Source: Candidatus Contubernalis alkalaceticus (lineage in GTDB: Bacteria > Bacillota > Dethiobacteria > SKNC01). Taken from it: 64,000 bases of DNA. Shown in pieces: positions 1 through 7,679 of this stretch. The position numbers and the translations under genes were made by a program. Under the pieces are notes generated by a model that saw nothing but the letters and a program-made list of their open reading frames with translations, did no database searches and was not told where the DNA came from. Within the stretch, counting starts at the first letter, position 1, and each line of letters starts with the position of its first letter. The DNA lies in assembly GCF_022558445.1 (NCBI RefSeq), contig NZ_CP054699.1, forward strand, positions 1,878,001 to 1,942,000, read 5' to 3'.

Positions 1-736
1 CCATAAGCAAAATCAACGTGTGCAGAGGATTAATCCTTCCGTTCACAATGATGTCCGCGGCGTCCATGTAATAAAAAGGTGATACATAGCGAAGAAATTC
101 TACCTTATCTGACAGGGTTGCCATTATATTAATAAAATAAATCAGCAAGACTAAACCTATTCCCACCGAATAGGCAGATTTTCTGCGGGTAAAAAATAGT
201 GATAATAAAAACCCAACACTGGCAAAGGACAGATGAGCTAGAAAAGGGGCGACTATAAGCCTGAGCAGTTCTATGCGGGAATATTCTTCGGCAAAGATCT
301 CAAACCCGATAAAAGTCACCACCCCGACCCCGGCATTAAAGGCCAGCAGATAACCTACATAGGCCAGTAACTTGCTGGTTACCACATGATTGCGGGTAAC
401 GGGTTTGGCCAGTAAAAATTCTATGGTTTTTTCATCCTCTTCTTTGGACAGCATGGAAGAACTTAAAATCACAGCAAACATGCTTCCAAAGAGAATTATC
501 ATTAAATAAGCTTCCAGAGCAAACCAACCCATGGCATCGCCCAAACTCAGTTTATCCATCCCAAAGGCCTTCATAAACCCTTCGGGATAAACAGAAAAGA
601 GTTCTTCCATTTGGGCAGCATCAGCAGCGAAAGAGGGATAAATAGCCATCATCAAGAAACTGAGGAGCGCCAATGCAATCCCCCAAATAATAAGGGATCG
701 GCGGTTAGATTTTAACTCTCGCAGCAGGATATTCAT
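1..736 (-). CDS. ABC-2 type transporter permease (partial, runs off left edge)
   Basis: This is the membrane subunit of an ABC exporter. About 245 residues are visible from the ATG at 734-736; the 3' end lies outside the window. Translation gives a short basic cytoplasmic start (MNILLRELKSNRRSL), a first hydrophobic helix, an extracytoplasmic loop and several further hydrophobic segments. The cytoplasmic motif SKEEDEKTIEFLLAKPVTR is typical of ABC-2 permeases of the NatB/YhaP type. The start codon follows the stop codon of the upstream ATPase directly (TAG then ATG), so the two are translationally coupled and form one exporter. The substrate cannot be told from sequence; sodium, drug or peptide export are all possible for this family. 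Confidence 0.85.
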   Translation of the reverse strand, partial: MNILLRELKSNRRSLIIWGIALALLSFLMMAIYPSFAADAAQMEELFSVYPEGFMKAFGMDKLSLGDAMGWFALEAYLMIILFGSMFAVILSSSMLSKEEDEKTIEFLLAKPVTRNHVVTSKLLAYVGYLLAFNAGVGVVTFIGFEIFAEEYSRIELLRLIVAPFLAHLSFASVGFLLSLFFTRRKSAYSVGIGLVLLIYFINIMATLSDKVEFLRYVSPFYYMDAADIIVNGRINPLHTLILLM

Positions 737-1618
737 CTAGTATTCCTCCTTCTCGTAGTAGTGCATGAATACCTCATCCAAAGTGGGCTCCTCCAACCAA
801 AGGCCATTAAGCTGATAACGTCCCAACTCCCGAACCAATTGGTTGACATCGCCATTAAAAAACAGATGAAGGGTGCGGTTTTCTTGATGGGAATTCAGGA
901 TCCCCGGAATGTTCAGCTTTGGTATGGTTTCAGCAAAATTGATGCGGACGTTGCGAAACTGGTTGTTTCGCAGGGCATCCATATCTTCAACCTTGAGAAT
1001 GCGGCCTTCTTTAATGATGGCCACCCGATGGCACAGTCTTTGCACTTCACTGAGTACATGAGATGAGAAGAAGATTGTAGTACCTTTTTTGTTTTCCTCC
1101 TGCAGACGGGTAAAGAAACGTTTCTGCATAAGTGGATCAAGACCGCCGGTGGGCTCATCTAAAATAAGTAGTTTTGGCTCATGAAGTAAAGCCTGGATAA
1201 TAGCCACCTTTTTTTTGTTGCCCAAGGAAAGAGAGTGAATACTTTTTTTGATGTCTAAATCAAATAATTCCACCAATTCCTCCAGGTTTTTGGTGTAATC
1301 CTTTTTGTAAAAACGCCCAGAATAGTGGAGTAGTTCCCCTGCACTCATATCATCATAGTAATCCACTTCACCGGGCAGGTAACCTACTTGTCCTTTGATT
1401 TTTTTCGTTTCTTTAATAGCATCCAAACCCAACACCTTTGCAGTCCCGCTGGTAGGGAAGATAAAATTGAGCAGTGTACGGATCATGGTAGACTTGCCAG
1501 CGCCGTTAGGTCCGATAAAACCGAATATATCTCCTTCCTTTACCGTTAGGTCCACATCCACCATGCCTCGGGATTTACCGTAATACTTAGTCAGGGCCCT
1601 GGTTTCAATAGCGTTCAA
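737..1618 (-). CDS. ABC transporter ATP-binding protein
   Basis: This is the ATPase partner of the adjacent ABC-2 permease. Its 293 residues contain Walker A (GPNGAGKST, about residues 36-44), a Q-loop region (GQVGYLPGE), a signature-like LSLGNKKK, Walker B (LLILDEPTGGLDP) and the H-loop (SSHVLSEV). A C-terminal extension of about 75 residues is usual for drug/sodium-type exporter ATPases. The start is TTG (1616-1618), preceded by a purine-rich AAAGGGGGAAAGG. The gene is first in a two-gene operon and abuts the permease start. No regulator gene is adjacent. The substrate is unknown. Confidence 0.9.
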   Translation of the reverse strand: MNAIETRALTKYYGKSRGMVDVDLTVKEGDIFGFIGPNGAGKSTMIRTLLNFIFPTSGTAKVLGLDAIKETKKIKGQVGYLPGEVDYYDDMSAGELLHYSGRFYKKDYTKNLEELVELFDLDIKKSIHSLSLGNKKKVAIIQALLHEPKLLILDEPTGGLDPLMQKRFFTRLQEENKKGTTIFFSSHVLSEVQRLCHRVAIIKEGRILKVEDMDALRNNQFRNVRINFAETIPKLNIPGILNSHQENRTLHLFFNGDVNQLVRELGRYQLNGLWLEEPTLDEVFMHYYEKEEY

Positions 1619-1981
1619 TAGCCTTTCCCCCTTTGTTTAGCCATATGATCTAAACTCCCTTTTCTTCATCATAATTTATATTGATTGCTTAAGTCAATTA
1701 TATATGTAAATTAAGCCATCTGCGGTGAACTACCGATAGTAGTTTTTTTCATAAAACTCGCTCCCAATTGCAATGCATAGTATTATTTTAGCATTAAATT
1801 TATTTGTATACACCTTCTTTTTGTATATGCATGTTTCTTTTAAGAAAATGACTATAGAAGAATTAATGATTTCTGGCGAGCTTTATGGTTTTAAAAAAAG
1901 CATTTGGAAAACATGGTTAAAATCGCAAATTACTTGGGAAGAAAAGATTCATAAAAAAAGCCGGTATTTCACCGGCTTTTT
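1619..1981. other. intergenic region between ABC operon promoter and hydrogenase operon end
   Basis: This stretch of about 360 bases has no convincing gene. It should hold the promoter of the leftward ABC exporter. A small hairpin (AACTAC/GTAGTT stem followed by seven T) lies at 1727-1750 and could terminate rightward transcription. A plus-strand reading frame from 1773 has no ribosome binding site and runs through the terminator at 1953-1983, so it was not called. Confidence 0.5.
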
Positions 1982-1983
1982 TT
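1953..1983 (-). terminator. Rho-independent terminator of the hydrogenase operon
   Basis: A GC stem (GCCGGT/ACCGGC, loop ATTTC) is flanked by seven A on one side and seven T on the other, so it can work in both directions. The stem begins just past the stop codon of the maturation protease (1982-1984). It therefore ends the leftward hydrogenase-metVF operon. Confidence 0.85.
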
Positions 1984-2479
1984 ATAATTCTATTTCCTGT
2001 ATAACGATTTCTATCACTTTGTCTACTACGGCCTCCAACTCCGGACTAATTTTCAGGCTGTATTCTTTATAATTTTTTGGAGTGATTCCAATAATAATCA
2101 TTTCCGCGTTGTTGCCTAATATCCGGGAAAGTTTAATGGTTTCCGCCAGACCAATTTGGTGCATGGAGCTGATGGTAAAGGTATTGATTTCCTCCAGGTC
2201 CAGGGAAGTCATCCTGTAAACAGTGCCCGGAGGATCTTCTGTGTCAACACAGTCGATAACTATAATTTTCTTTTTATCTTTCATGTAAGGAATGAGGTCA
2301 AGCCCTGCTGTTCCTCCATCCAGCAGTTCGACGTTTTCCGGAAGGTCCAGGTTCTGCATTTTGTTTATAATTTGTACCCCTATTCCTTCATCAGCCATCA
2401 ATATGTTGCCAACACCCAGCACCAAAATATTGCTGCCTGTGTTTTTTTGAGCCTGAATCTCAGAAGCATTATTTCCCAT
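1982..2479 (-). CDS. hyaD: NiFe hydrogenase maturation protease (HyaD/HupD family)
   Basis: This endopeptidase removes the C-terminal tail of the NiFe hydrogenase large subunit after nickel insertion, the last step of active-site assembly in the cytoplasm. Its 165 residues show the family N-terminus VLGVGNILMADEGIG (about residues 20-34), whose Glu is a nickel ligand. The central Asp of VIDCVD and the His of SSMHQIGL supply the other expected ligands. It is the last gene of the operon that encodes its substrate; the large subunit still carries a cleavable 15-residue tail after CIACAVH. The start is ATG with AGGGGAG upstream, and the spacing to metF is 32 bases. The family is clear, and the specific substrate is inferred from the operon. 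Confidence 0.93.
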   Translation of the reverse strand: MGNNASEIQAQKNTGSNILVLGVGNILMADEGIGVQIINKMQNLDLPENVELLDGGTAGLDLIPYMKDKKKIIVIDCVDTEDPPGTVYRMTSLDLEEINTFTISSMHQIGLAETIKLSRILGNNAEMIIIGITPKNYKEYSLKISPELEAVVDKVIEIVIQEIEL

Positions 2480-2511
2480 AAATGTTAGTCTCCCCTGTTT
2501 TTCTTGAGTTA

Positions 2512-3387
2512 TTACAAAAGGCCGCTCTCTGCCAGGATTTCAGGCACTGCCTTTTCCCAACCAATGGCCATAACGTGTACCCCCTGGCACATATCTTTTA
2601 AGCCTTTAATCAGCTCAGCAGCAATCTTAATTCCTTCCTGTTCCTTGTTTTCTGCTTTGGCCATTCTTTCAATATAATGTTCAGGGACAAAAACTCCAGA
2701 AACAAATTTGTTCATATACTTGGCCATACCAGCATTTTTTAAGGGAATAATGCCCACCAGTACCGGAACATTGATGTGAGAAACCCGCTTCATGAATTTT
2801 TCGAATACATCAAAGTCGTAAACTGCCTGGGTTTGGAAGAACCTTGCTCCCAGTTCCGCTTTCTTTTCCATTTTGATGATTTGAAGTTCGTAGGAAGCTT
2901 CCGTATCGGCGCCAGGGTTTACCACGGCGCCGGCACAGAAATTGGGAACTCCAGTAAGTTCAAGACCGGAGAGGTCTTTTCCATCATTTAGGGTTTTTAC
3001 CGTGGCCAGAAACTGCACGGAATCCAAATCGAATACTCCTTTGGCATGGGGGTGATCCCCCAGGGATTGGTAGTCACCGGTGAGTGAGAGCACATTGTTG
3101 ATACCCAATGCAGCGGCGCTGAGCAGGTCTGATTGAATAGCAATCCGGTTCCTGTCCCGGTTGGTCATCTGTAGGACAGCCTCCAGCCCATTCTCCTGGA
3201 GCAGGTGGCTGGTAACCAGTGGGCCCAACCTCAAAACGGAACTCTGCTGGTCTGTCACATTAGCTGCATGAACCTTTCCTTTTAATAAATGCGCTACTTC
3301 AACAATTTCATGAGTGTCGCAACCTTTTAACGGTCCCATTTCGCAAGTTATGGTAAATTTATCCAGAGACTCCTGAAATGACATCAT
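2512..3387 (-). CDS. metF: methylenetetrahydrofolate reductase catalytic subunit MetF
   Basis: MetF reduces 5,10-methylene-THF to 5-methyl-THF with FAD, in the methyl branch of the Wood-Ljungdahl pathway. The protein (about 291 residues from the ATG at 3387) is a TIM barrel. The catalytic Glu lies in ITCEMGPLKGCD near the N-terminus. An LSLTGDYQSLGDHP segment of the FAD site, and FFQTQAVYD, follow the family pattern. A longer frame reaches 3423, but the ATG at 3387 has AAGGGGGTG six bases upstream and begins one base after the metV stop, so it is the likely start. Clostridial MetF of this kind works with MetV, encoded directly upstream. In known acetogens the pair is joined to HdrABC-MvhD or RnfC-type modules; here it is joined to a NiFe hydrogenase. 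Confidence 0.93.
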   Translation of the reverse strand: MMSFQESLDKFTITCEMGPLKGCDTHEIVEVAHLLKGKVHAANVTDQQSSVLRLGPLVTSHLLQENGLEAVLQMTNRDRNRIAIQSDLLSAAALGINNVLSLTGDYQSLGDHPHAKGVFDLDSVQFLATVKTLNDGKDLSGLELTGVPNFCAGAVVNPGADTEASYELQIIKMEKKAELGARFFQTQAVYDFDVFEKFMKRVSHINVPVLVGIIPLKNAGMAKYMNKFVSGVFVPEHYIERMAKAENKEQEGIKIAAELIKGLKDMCQGVHVMAIGWEKAVPEILAESGLL

Positions 3388-3388
3388 A

Positions 3389-4072
3389 TTAAGCACCCCC
3401 TTCTTCGGTAAATTCAATATCATAAAGGGTTGAATTAATTAATTTGCTTGGAACATGGAACTTTGCATAGTCTTTGGGCGGAATATAAACCTTCAGCTTA
3501 TCCAGCTGATTTAGCTCTTTAAGACGTTTGTAAATTAGCTCCCAACCACAGTCCATTTCCGGGGTTACTTCACATTTCCCTTTGGAAGCTCCGCCGCAAG
3601 CCCCGTTTAAGAGACTCTTGGAACACTTGGTAATGGGGCAGATTCCCCCGGTATAATCAAGTACGCAGTCTCCACATTCTCTGCACCGCTCAAAACTGAC
3701 CCACTTACCCCGCTGATCACCCAAAGAGATAGTATTACACAGGGGGCGGCAGTACTTATTGATAGAACTGGCAGAAGCCTGTACGCCTATGCCGCAGGAG
3801 GCTACCAATACTGAATCAGCTGCCATTACTTGGTCGGTAAGGGGAGCCAGCCTGGACTTTATCAGGGTTTTTTGACAAAGAAAGTCCACGGTTGTAAATC
3901 CAGTAACCTCTTTGCCTTCAGCTTCCAATTTGACCTTCATTTCTTTCACATCAGCCATTCCGCCGGTTCCGCTGGACTCGGCACAGCCCTTACATCCCAG
4001 CAGGAATACTTTATTATCATTTTTTAAAAAATCTAGAATTTCTTCCATTGGCTTAAATTCAGATAATAACAT
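3389..4072 (-). CDS. metV: MetV, zinc/iron-sulfur partner subunit of methylene-THF reductase
   Basis: MetV is the electron-input subunit that pairs with MetF in acetogenic clostridia. The 227 residues are cysteine-rich. There is an N-terminal GCKGC (about residues 26-30), then a middle ASCGIGVQA, and then ERCRECGDCVLDYTGGICP and ITKCSKSLLNGACGG. The last is the signature of the MTHFR C-terminal domain family (PF12225). These can bind a [4Fe-4S] cluster and zinc. The start is ATG with GGAGGGG upstream. The gene ends one base before metF and starts 31 bases after the hydrogenase large subunit. In Moorella, MetV passes electrons from partner proteins to MetF; the partner here is inferred to be the hydrogenase. 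Confidence 0.9.
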   Translation of the reverse strand: MLLSEFKPMEEILDFLKNDNKVFLLGCKGCAESSGTGGMADVKEMKVKLEAEGKEVTGFTTVDFLCQKTLIKSRLAPLTDQVMAADSVLVASCGIGVQASASSINKYCRPLCNTISLGDQRGKWVSFERCRECGDCVLDYTGGICPITKCSKSLLNGACGGASKGKCEVTPEMDCGWELIYKRLKELNQLDKLKVYIPPKDYAKFHVPSKLINSTLYDIEFTEEGGA

Positions 4073-4102
4073 TCTACACCCCTCCTTTTTCAGGAATTTA
4101 CT

Positions 4103-5668
4103 TTAAGTTATGCGGAACCGGGATAAATCCCGGCCTTTGGGTGATACGATATGGACTGCACAGGCTATACACGGGTCAAAGGAACGAACAATTCTGACCA
4201 GTTCAAAGGGATTATCATTATCTTTTACCGGTGTTCCTATTAATGCCTGTTCAATTGGTCCAGGAACTCCCTGGTCGTCTTTAGGTGAAGCGTTCCAGGT
4301 GGTAGGAACAACGCAGTGGTAGTTGGCGATTTTTTTATCTTTAATTTCAATAAAGTGTCCCAGGGCTCCACGAGTTGCTTCCGTCAGGCCCATTCCGGTT
4401 CCTTCATCGGGAATTTCATACTGTATATTAACCGGCTCGCCGGGTTTTACACCCAGTGCCCAGTTAACCATGTTATCTGCAGTGAGTTTAGTGTGAAGAG
4501 CCCTGGCCAGGTGCCTTCCCAGAACAGAGAAGAGAACTTCAGGTCCTGCATTCAATTTAGCTAAGTATGCATCTACCAGATCTTTTACCTGCGCCTGTCC
4601 CCTGGTGTAGTTTACCAGGATCGTGGACAGAGGGCCTACCTCATAAACCTTTCCGTCGTAGCGGGGAGCTTTCAGCCATGAGTAAGCTTCTTCTTTTTGA
4701 TAATCTACCTTTGTTTCTCCCTGGGAAGGATGTTTCCCTGAGGTAGAATCAGCATACCAGGAATATTTAACCTGTTCGGAAATTTTTGAGGGGTCCAATT
4801 CCTGGTGGACCAGGTCGGCGGAGGTGGTTCCATGTCCATAGAAACGTTCCCGTTTCAACTGGTCCGCCTGTCCGTCCTCCAGGTCATAGCTGCCGTAGCA
4901 CATGTAATTTTTACATCCGGCACCAATGCCAAAGTAGTCGCTGTATGCCTGGGCTACCGCTACCACATCGGGCAGGTATACATTATCAACAAAATCCTTT
5001 AATTCATTAAGCATCCAGATAAAAGCAGCGATCTTATCTACGCTGGGAAGTTCAACGGCTCCTCCTGGTACCACACCGCAGCCGTGGGGCATCTTGCCAT
5101 TAAAAATGGCCACAGCCTCTTGTCCTTTGCGCCTCATCTCCAGGGCTTTCACATAGTGGCCCACAACTTCCTGGGTTATATCGGCAGGAAGCCGGTAGTC
5201 CCCTTCATAGCGGGGGAGAAATGGTCCCAGTTCTCCCCGGGCAACAAAATCCTTAATAGAGTTTATAACAGGGTCACTACCTTCGTATTTGGCAACCTGG
5301 GCCACATCCACATAGTCCAGGGCTGCCAGGTGGTAAAAATGCAGAATATGGTCCTGAACATCACACATACCTTGAATCAGGTTTCGGACAATTCTTCCAT
5401 TGGTAGGAACCTGGTCGGCAATACCAAAAGCGCTGTCCAGGTTGGTTACCGCTGCAATGGCGTGGGGTGTTGGACAGACTCCACAAATTCTCTGGGTGAT
5501 TACCTGTGCATCCCGGGGATCCCTTCCTTTTAAAATCAGCTCCAATCCTCTAAAAAGCATTCCGGAACTCTTCGCTTCTTTTACTACTCCATCTTCAACA
5601 ATGGTTTCTATTTTCAGGTGTCCTTCAATCCTGGTTACAGGATCAATATTAATTTTTACACTTCCCAT
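4103..5668 (-). CDS. NiFe hydrogenase large (catalytic) subunit
   Basis: This subunit carries the NiFe(CN)2CO site that splits or forms H2. Its 521 residues show both metal-binding motifs: RICGVCPTPH (Cys62, Cys65, His69) and the C-terminal DPCIACAVH (Cys500, Cys503, His506). The 15-residue tail after His506 (IVSPKGRDLSRFRIT) is the piece removed by the maturation protease encoded two genes downstream. All four nickel ligands are cysteine, so this is not a selenocysteine enzyme. The length fits group 1/2 uptake-type hydrogenases. The start is ATG with AAAGGAGGG. It is coupled to the small-subunit gene (29-base gap) and followed by metV. The HydDB group cannot be assigned without a tree. Confidence 0.95.
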   Translation of the reverse strand: MGSVKINIDPVTRIEGHLKIETIVEDGVVKEAKSSGMLFRGLELILKGRDPRDAQVITQRICGVCPTPHAIAAVTNLDSAFGIADQVPTNGRIVRNLIQGMCDVQDHILHFYHLAALDYVDVAQVAKYEGSDPVINSIKDFVARGELGPFLPRYEGDYRLPADITQEVVGHYVKALEMRRKGQEAVAIFNGKMPHGCGVVPGGAVELPSVDKIAAFIWMLNELKDFVDNVYLPDVVAVAQAYSDYFGIGAGCKNYMCYGSYDLEDGQADQLKRERFYGHGTTSADLVHQELDPSKISEQVKYSWYADSTSGKHPSQGETKVDYQKEEAYSWLKAPRYDGKVYEVGPLSTILVNYTRGQAQVKDLVDAYLAKLNAGPEVLFSVLGRHLARALHTKLTADNMVNWALGVKPGEPVNIQYEIPDEGTGMGLTEATRGALGHFIEIKDKKIANYHCVVPTTWNASPKDDQGVPGPIEQALIGTPVKDNDNPFELVRIVRSFDPCIACAVHIVSPKGRDLSRFRIT

Positions 5669-5697
5669 AAATTACCCTCCTTTCCGTTGCAATTAAT

Positions 5698-6573
5698 TTA
5701 TTCTTCACCGATGTTAGGTAGGTCATCATCTTTAATTTTTTCAAAAAACGGAGAACCTAAGTCGGGAAATTCCGGCTGTGTGCAGGCGCTGCAGGGAGCC
5801 CCGCTGCCAATACACCAGTTTTTACCGTTGTTCCACATCCGGGTAGGACAGTCGGCATAAGCGATGGGCCCACGGCATCCTATTTCATAAAGGCACTCGG
5901 GATCTCCCTGTTTTTTGGCGAATTTGCCTTCATCAAAGTAAGCCCTGCGGGGGCAGTTTTCATGAATCAAGTCTTTAAAGAAAAGCAGCGGACGGCCAAA
6001 ATCATCAAAAGCTTCAGGTCCGGGTATACCGTATATAACTACCTGGGCTACCACTCCTACAAACCAATCCGGGTGGGGGGGGCATCCGGCTATATTGATA
6101 ACCGGGGTGTTGATCCCATTCTGTTTAAAAACATCCATAACCGATTTACAACCTGTGGGGTTTGGATCTCCCGCGGGCAGTCCTCCAAAGGCTGCACAGG
6201 TTCCTACCGCTAATACGGCCAAAGCATTTTCTCCTAAAGTTTTTACTCGTTCTAACATGGAGACTGGTTTTCCATCTTTTTCTCCCACCGCTCCATATAC
6301 TGCATCTTCTGCAGTGGGGACGGCTCCTTCAACCACTAAAATATATTTTCCTTTTTCCTGTACGGTTTTTTCCAGCAGTTCTATCACCTGTTCACCGGCA
6401 CCGCCCATAACATTGGGGTGAACCCGTAAGCTGACATGTTTACCTGGAATCAGTTCGTCGATCAGGATGTTTTTAATAGTAGGGCTGGCTGTGTTGAGGA
6501 GGGATATGGAACAGCCGGTACATGCTGCGGCCTGCAGCCAAATCACAGGATATTCTGTTACTTCCTTGGACAT
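5698..6573 (-). CDS. NiFe hydrogenase small (electron-transfer) subunit, no Tat signal
   Basis: This subunit binds three iron-sulfur clusters that carry electrons to or from the NiFe site. The 291 residues begin directly with the mature domain. ACTGCSISLLN (Cys18, Cys21) with GTCAAFGG and GCPPHPD form the proximal cluster. The region IHENC to EIGCRGP supplies distal-cluster ligands, and NWCIG with PCSACTQPEFPD supplies the medial cluster. The proximal motif is CTGCS, not the CTCCS of oxygen-tolerant enzymes. There is no twin-arginine signal and no C-terminal membrane helix, unlike the membrane-bound group 1 enzymes, so the heterodimer should be cytoplasmic. It is first in the hydrogenase-metVF operon; its ATG follows AAAGGAGGCG. 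Confidence 0.95.
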   Translation of the reverse strand: MSKEVTEYPVIWLQAAACTGCSISLLNTASPTIKNILIDELIPGKHVSLRVHPNVMGGAGEQVIELLEKTVQEKGKYILVVEGAVPTAEDAVYGAVGEKDGKPVSMLERVKTLGENALAVLAVGTCAAFGGLPAGDPNPTGCKSVMDVFKQNGINTPVINIAGCPPHPDWFVGVVAQVVIYGIPGPEAFDDFGRPLLFFKDLIHENCPRRAYFDEGKFAKKQGDPECLYEIGCRGPIAYADCPTRMWNNGKNWCIGSGAPCSACTQPEFPDLGSPFFEKIKDDDLPNIGEE

Positions 6574-7170
6574 TAGTTTCGCCTCCTTTAGCTTAATGTA
6601 ATATTGGATGTTTAAGATTTTTTTATCCCGGGCATCACATCCTTATTTATATCTGGTGCATAAACACCGAAGAATAAAAACATATTATTTACAAATTTGC
6701 TTAATTATGTTAACATGGTATATAAATCACAAAATATGTTACTATAGTCACAACCAGAATGAAAAAAATACTAAAATAATATCAACAAAAATAAAAGCAG
6801 TTTATGTATAATACGACAAAATATAACAGCATGTGACAAAAATAACAGCTTCAAGGAAATTTTTTTAAATCAAACATACTTCTCTTTCAACCTATTCTTA
6901 ATTCCTGCTATACACTAATATATAATAATATATAATAGGTACTAGACTAATATGGGTATATAGTTAATATATGTTAATTGAATTATTCACTTTAATTTTT
7001 AAGAATCCTTTTTCATAATGTAAAAATATTATTTTGCTGAAATAATATTGTTTATCATAATAGTGAAAAATTTAAATTTAAATGCTTAGAAAGCCATCAT
7101 CAAATAAGAAAAAAGAGCTTTATCCCGGAGATTTCAACTCTTAAACTAATTTATAAGGTAAGGTGGAATT
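6574..7170. promoter_or_regulatory. divergent control region between hydrogenase-metVF and hyp operons
   Basis: Six hundred very AT-rich bases without a gene separate the two hydrogenase operons. On the minus strand TTGTCA followed 20 bases later by TATTAT (about 6805-6840) is a loose promoter candidate for the structural operon. On the plus strand TTGCTG (7034-7039) and TAATAG (7058-7063, spacing 18) could drive hypA. An ATGTTAACAT palindrome lies near 6707-6716 and a Rex-like site at 6736-6753. Promoter calls are tentative. Confidence 0.5.
6736..6753. promoter_or_regulatory. Rex-like operator candidate
   Basis: On the minus strand the 18 bases read TTGTGACTATAGTAACAT. Ten of the 14 specified bases match the clostridial Rex consensus TTGTTAA-N4-TTAACAA. 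Rex is a redox repressor that senses NADH/NAD and often controls hydrogenase and fermentation genes. The site lies between the divergent hydrogenase operons. The match is imperfect and no Rex gene is in the window. Confidence 0.3.
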
Positions 7171-7512
7171 ATGCATGAGCTGGCCCTGGTAAAAGGCATG
7201 CTGGAGGCAGTGCTGGAACAGGCGGAAACGCATAAAATTAAAAAAATAGAAAAAATAAAAATTGTTGTGGGAAAAATGACCTCAGCAATGCCTGAAGCAC
7301 TACAGTTTGCTTTTGAGGTACTGAGCAGGGATACTCCTGCCCAGGGGGCGGTTCTGGAAATTGAAATCAGGCCCATAAAGCTTTCCTGTCAGGATTGTCA
7401 TTTGTTGTTTAGGCCCAAGGGCTTAAAATATAGCTGTCCTGAATGTGCCGGCAGCAGGACTGAGATAGTACAAGGTAGAGAGCTGTCTGTGGAATATATT
7501 GAAGGTGAGTGA
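7171..7512 (+). CDS. hypA: hydrogenase nickel incorporation protein HypA
   Basis: HypA is the nickel metallochaperone that works with HypB to load nickel into the hydrogenase large subunit. The 113 residues start with the obligatory Met-His-Glu (MHELALV), whose N-terminus and His2 bind nickel. A zinc knuckle follows with SCQDC (Cys73, Cys76) and SCPEC (Cys89, Cys92). The start is ATG with AAGGTGG upstream. It is the first gene of the hyp set, but a three-hairpin repeat separates it from hypB. The hypA stop codon (7510-7512) lies inside the first bases of that repeat, so the present C-terminus may have been set when the element inserted. Confidence 0.95.
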   Translation: MHELALVKGMLEAVLEQAETHKIKKIEKIKIVVGKMTSAMPEALQFAFEVLSRDTPAQGAVLEIEIRPIKLSCQDCHLLFRPKGLKYSCPECAGSRTEIVQGRELSVEYIEGE

Positions 7513-7619
7513 ACTCGTTTCAGCAAGCTGAAACATCGGGGAATCAGGTGGAGACTCTACTCCACCTGATTATAAGCCCCACCTACGCTAACGCTTAGAG
7601 GTGGGGGTCTTATACCCTA
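7509..7619 (-). repeat. three-hairpin repeat, copy A
   Basis: This is one of three copies of an approximately 110-base element (others at 28359-28458 and 43667-43778). It contains three stems: GTTTCAGCAAGCTGAAAC, a 12-bp AATCAGGTGGAG stem, and CCCACCT/AGGTGGG around a TAAGCGTTAGCG core. Copies A and C also share a TTAGGGTATAAGA edge. All copies end sharply at GAGTTCAC on the minus-sense reading used for this copy. The sharp edge and stems suggest a single-strand transposon end (IS200/IS605 type) or its structured RNA. No transposase gene is next to it. Confidence 0.8.
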
Positions 7620-7679
7620 AAAAAAAGAGATAAATTATAATTAAGTCTGCATATTTACAAATATAAGGAGGCGGTTCTT

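Noticed and set aside
1773-2072. Plus-strand 99-codon frame
   Set aside because: No ribosome site, runs through the bidirectional terminator at 1953-1983 and overlaps the maturation protease gene.
4103-6573. Selenocysteine or oxygen-tolerant hydrogenase
   Set aside because: The last nickel motif is DPCIACAVH with Cys and no TGA, and the proximal cluster motif has the standard four cysteines.
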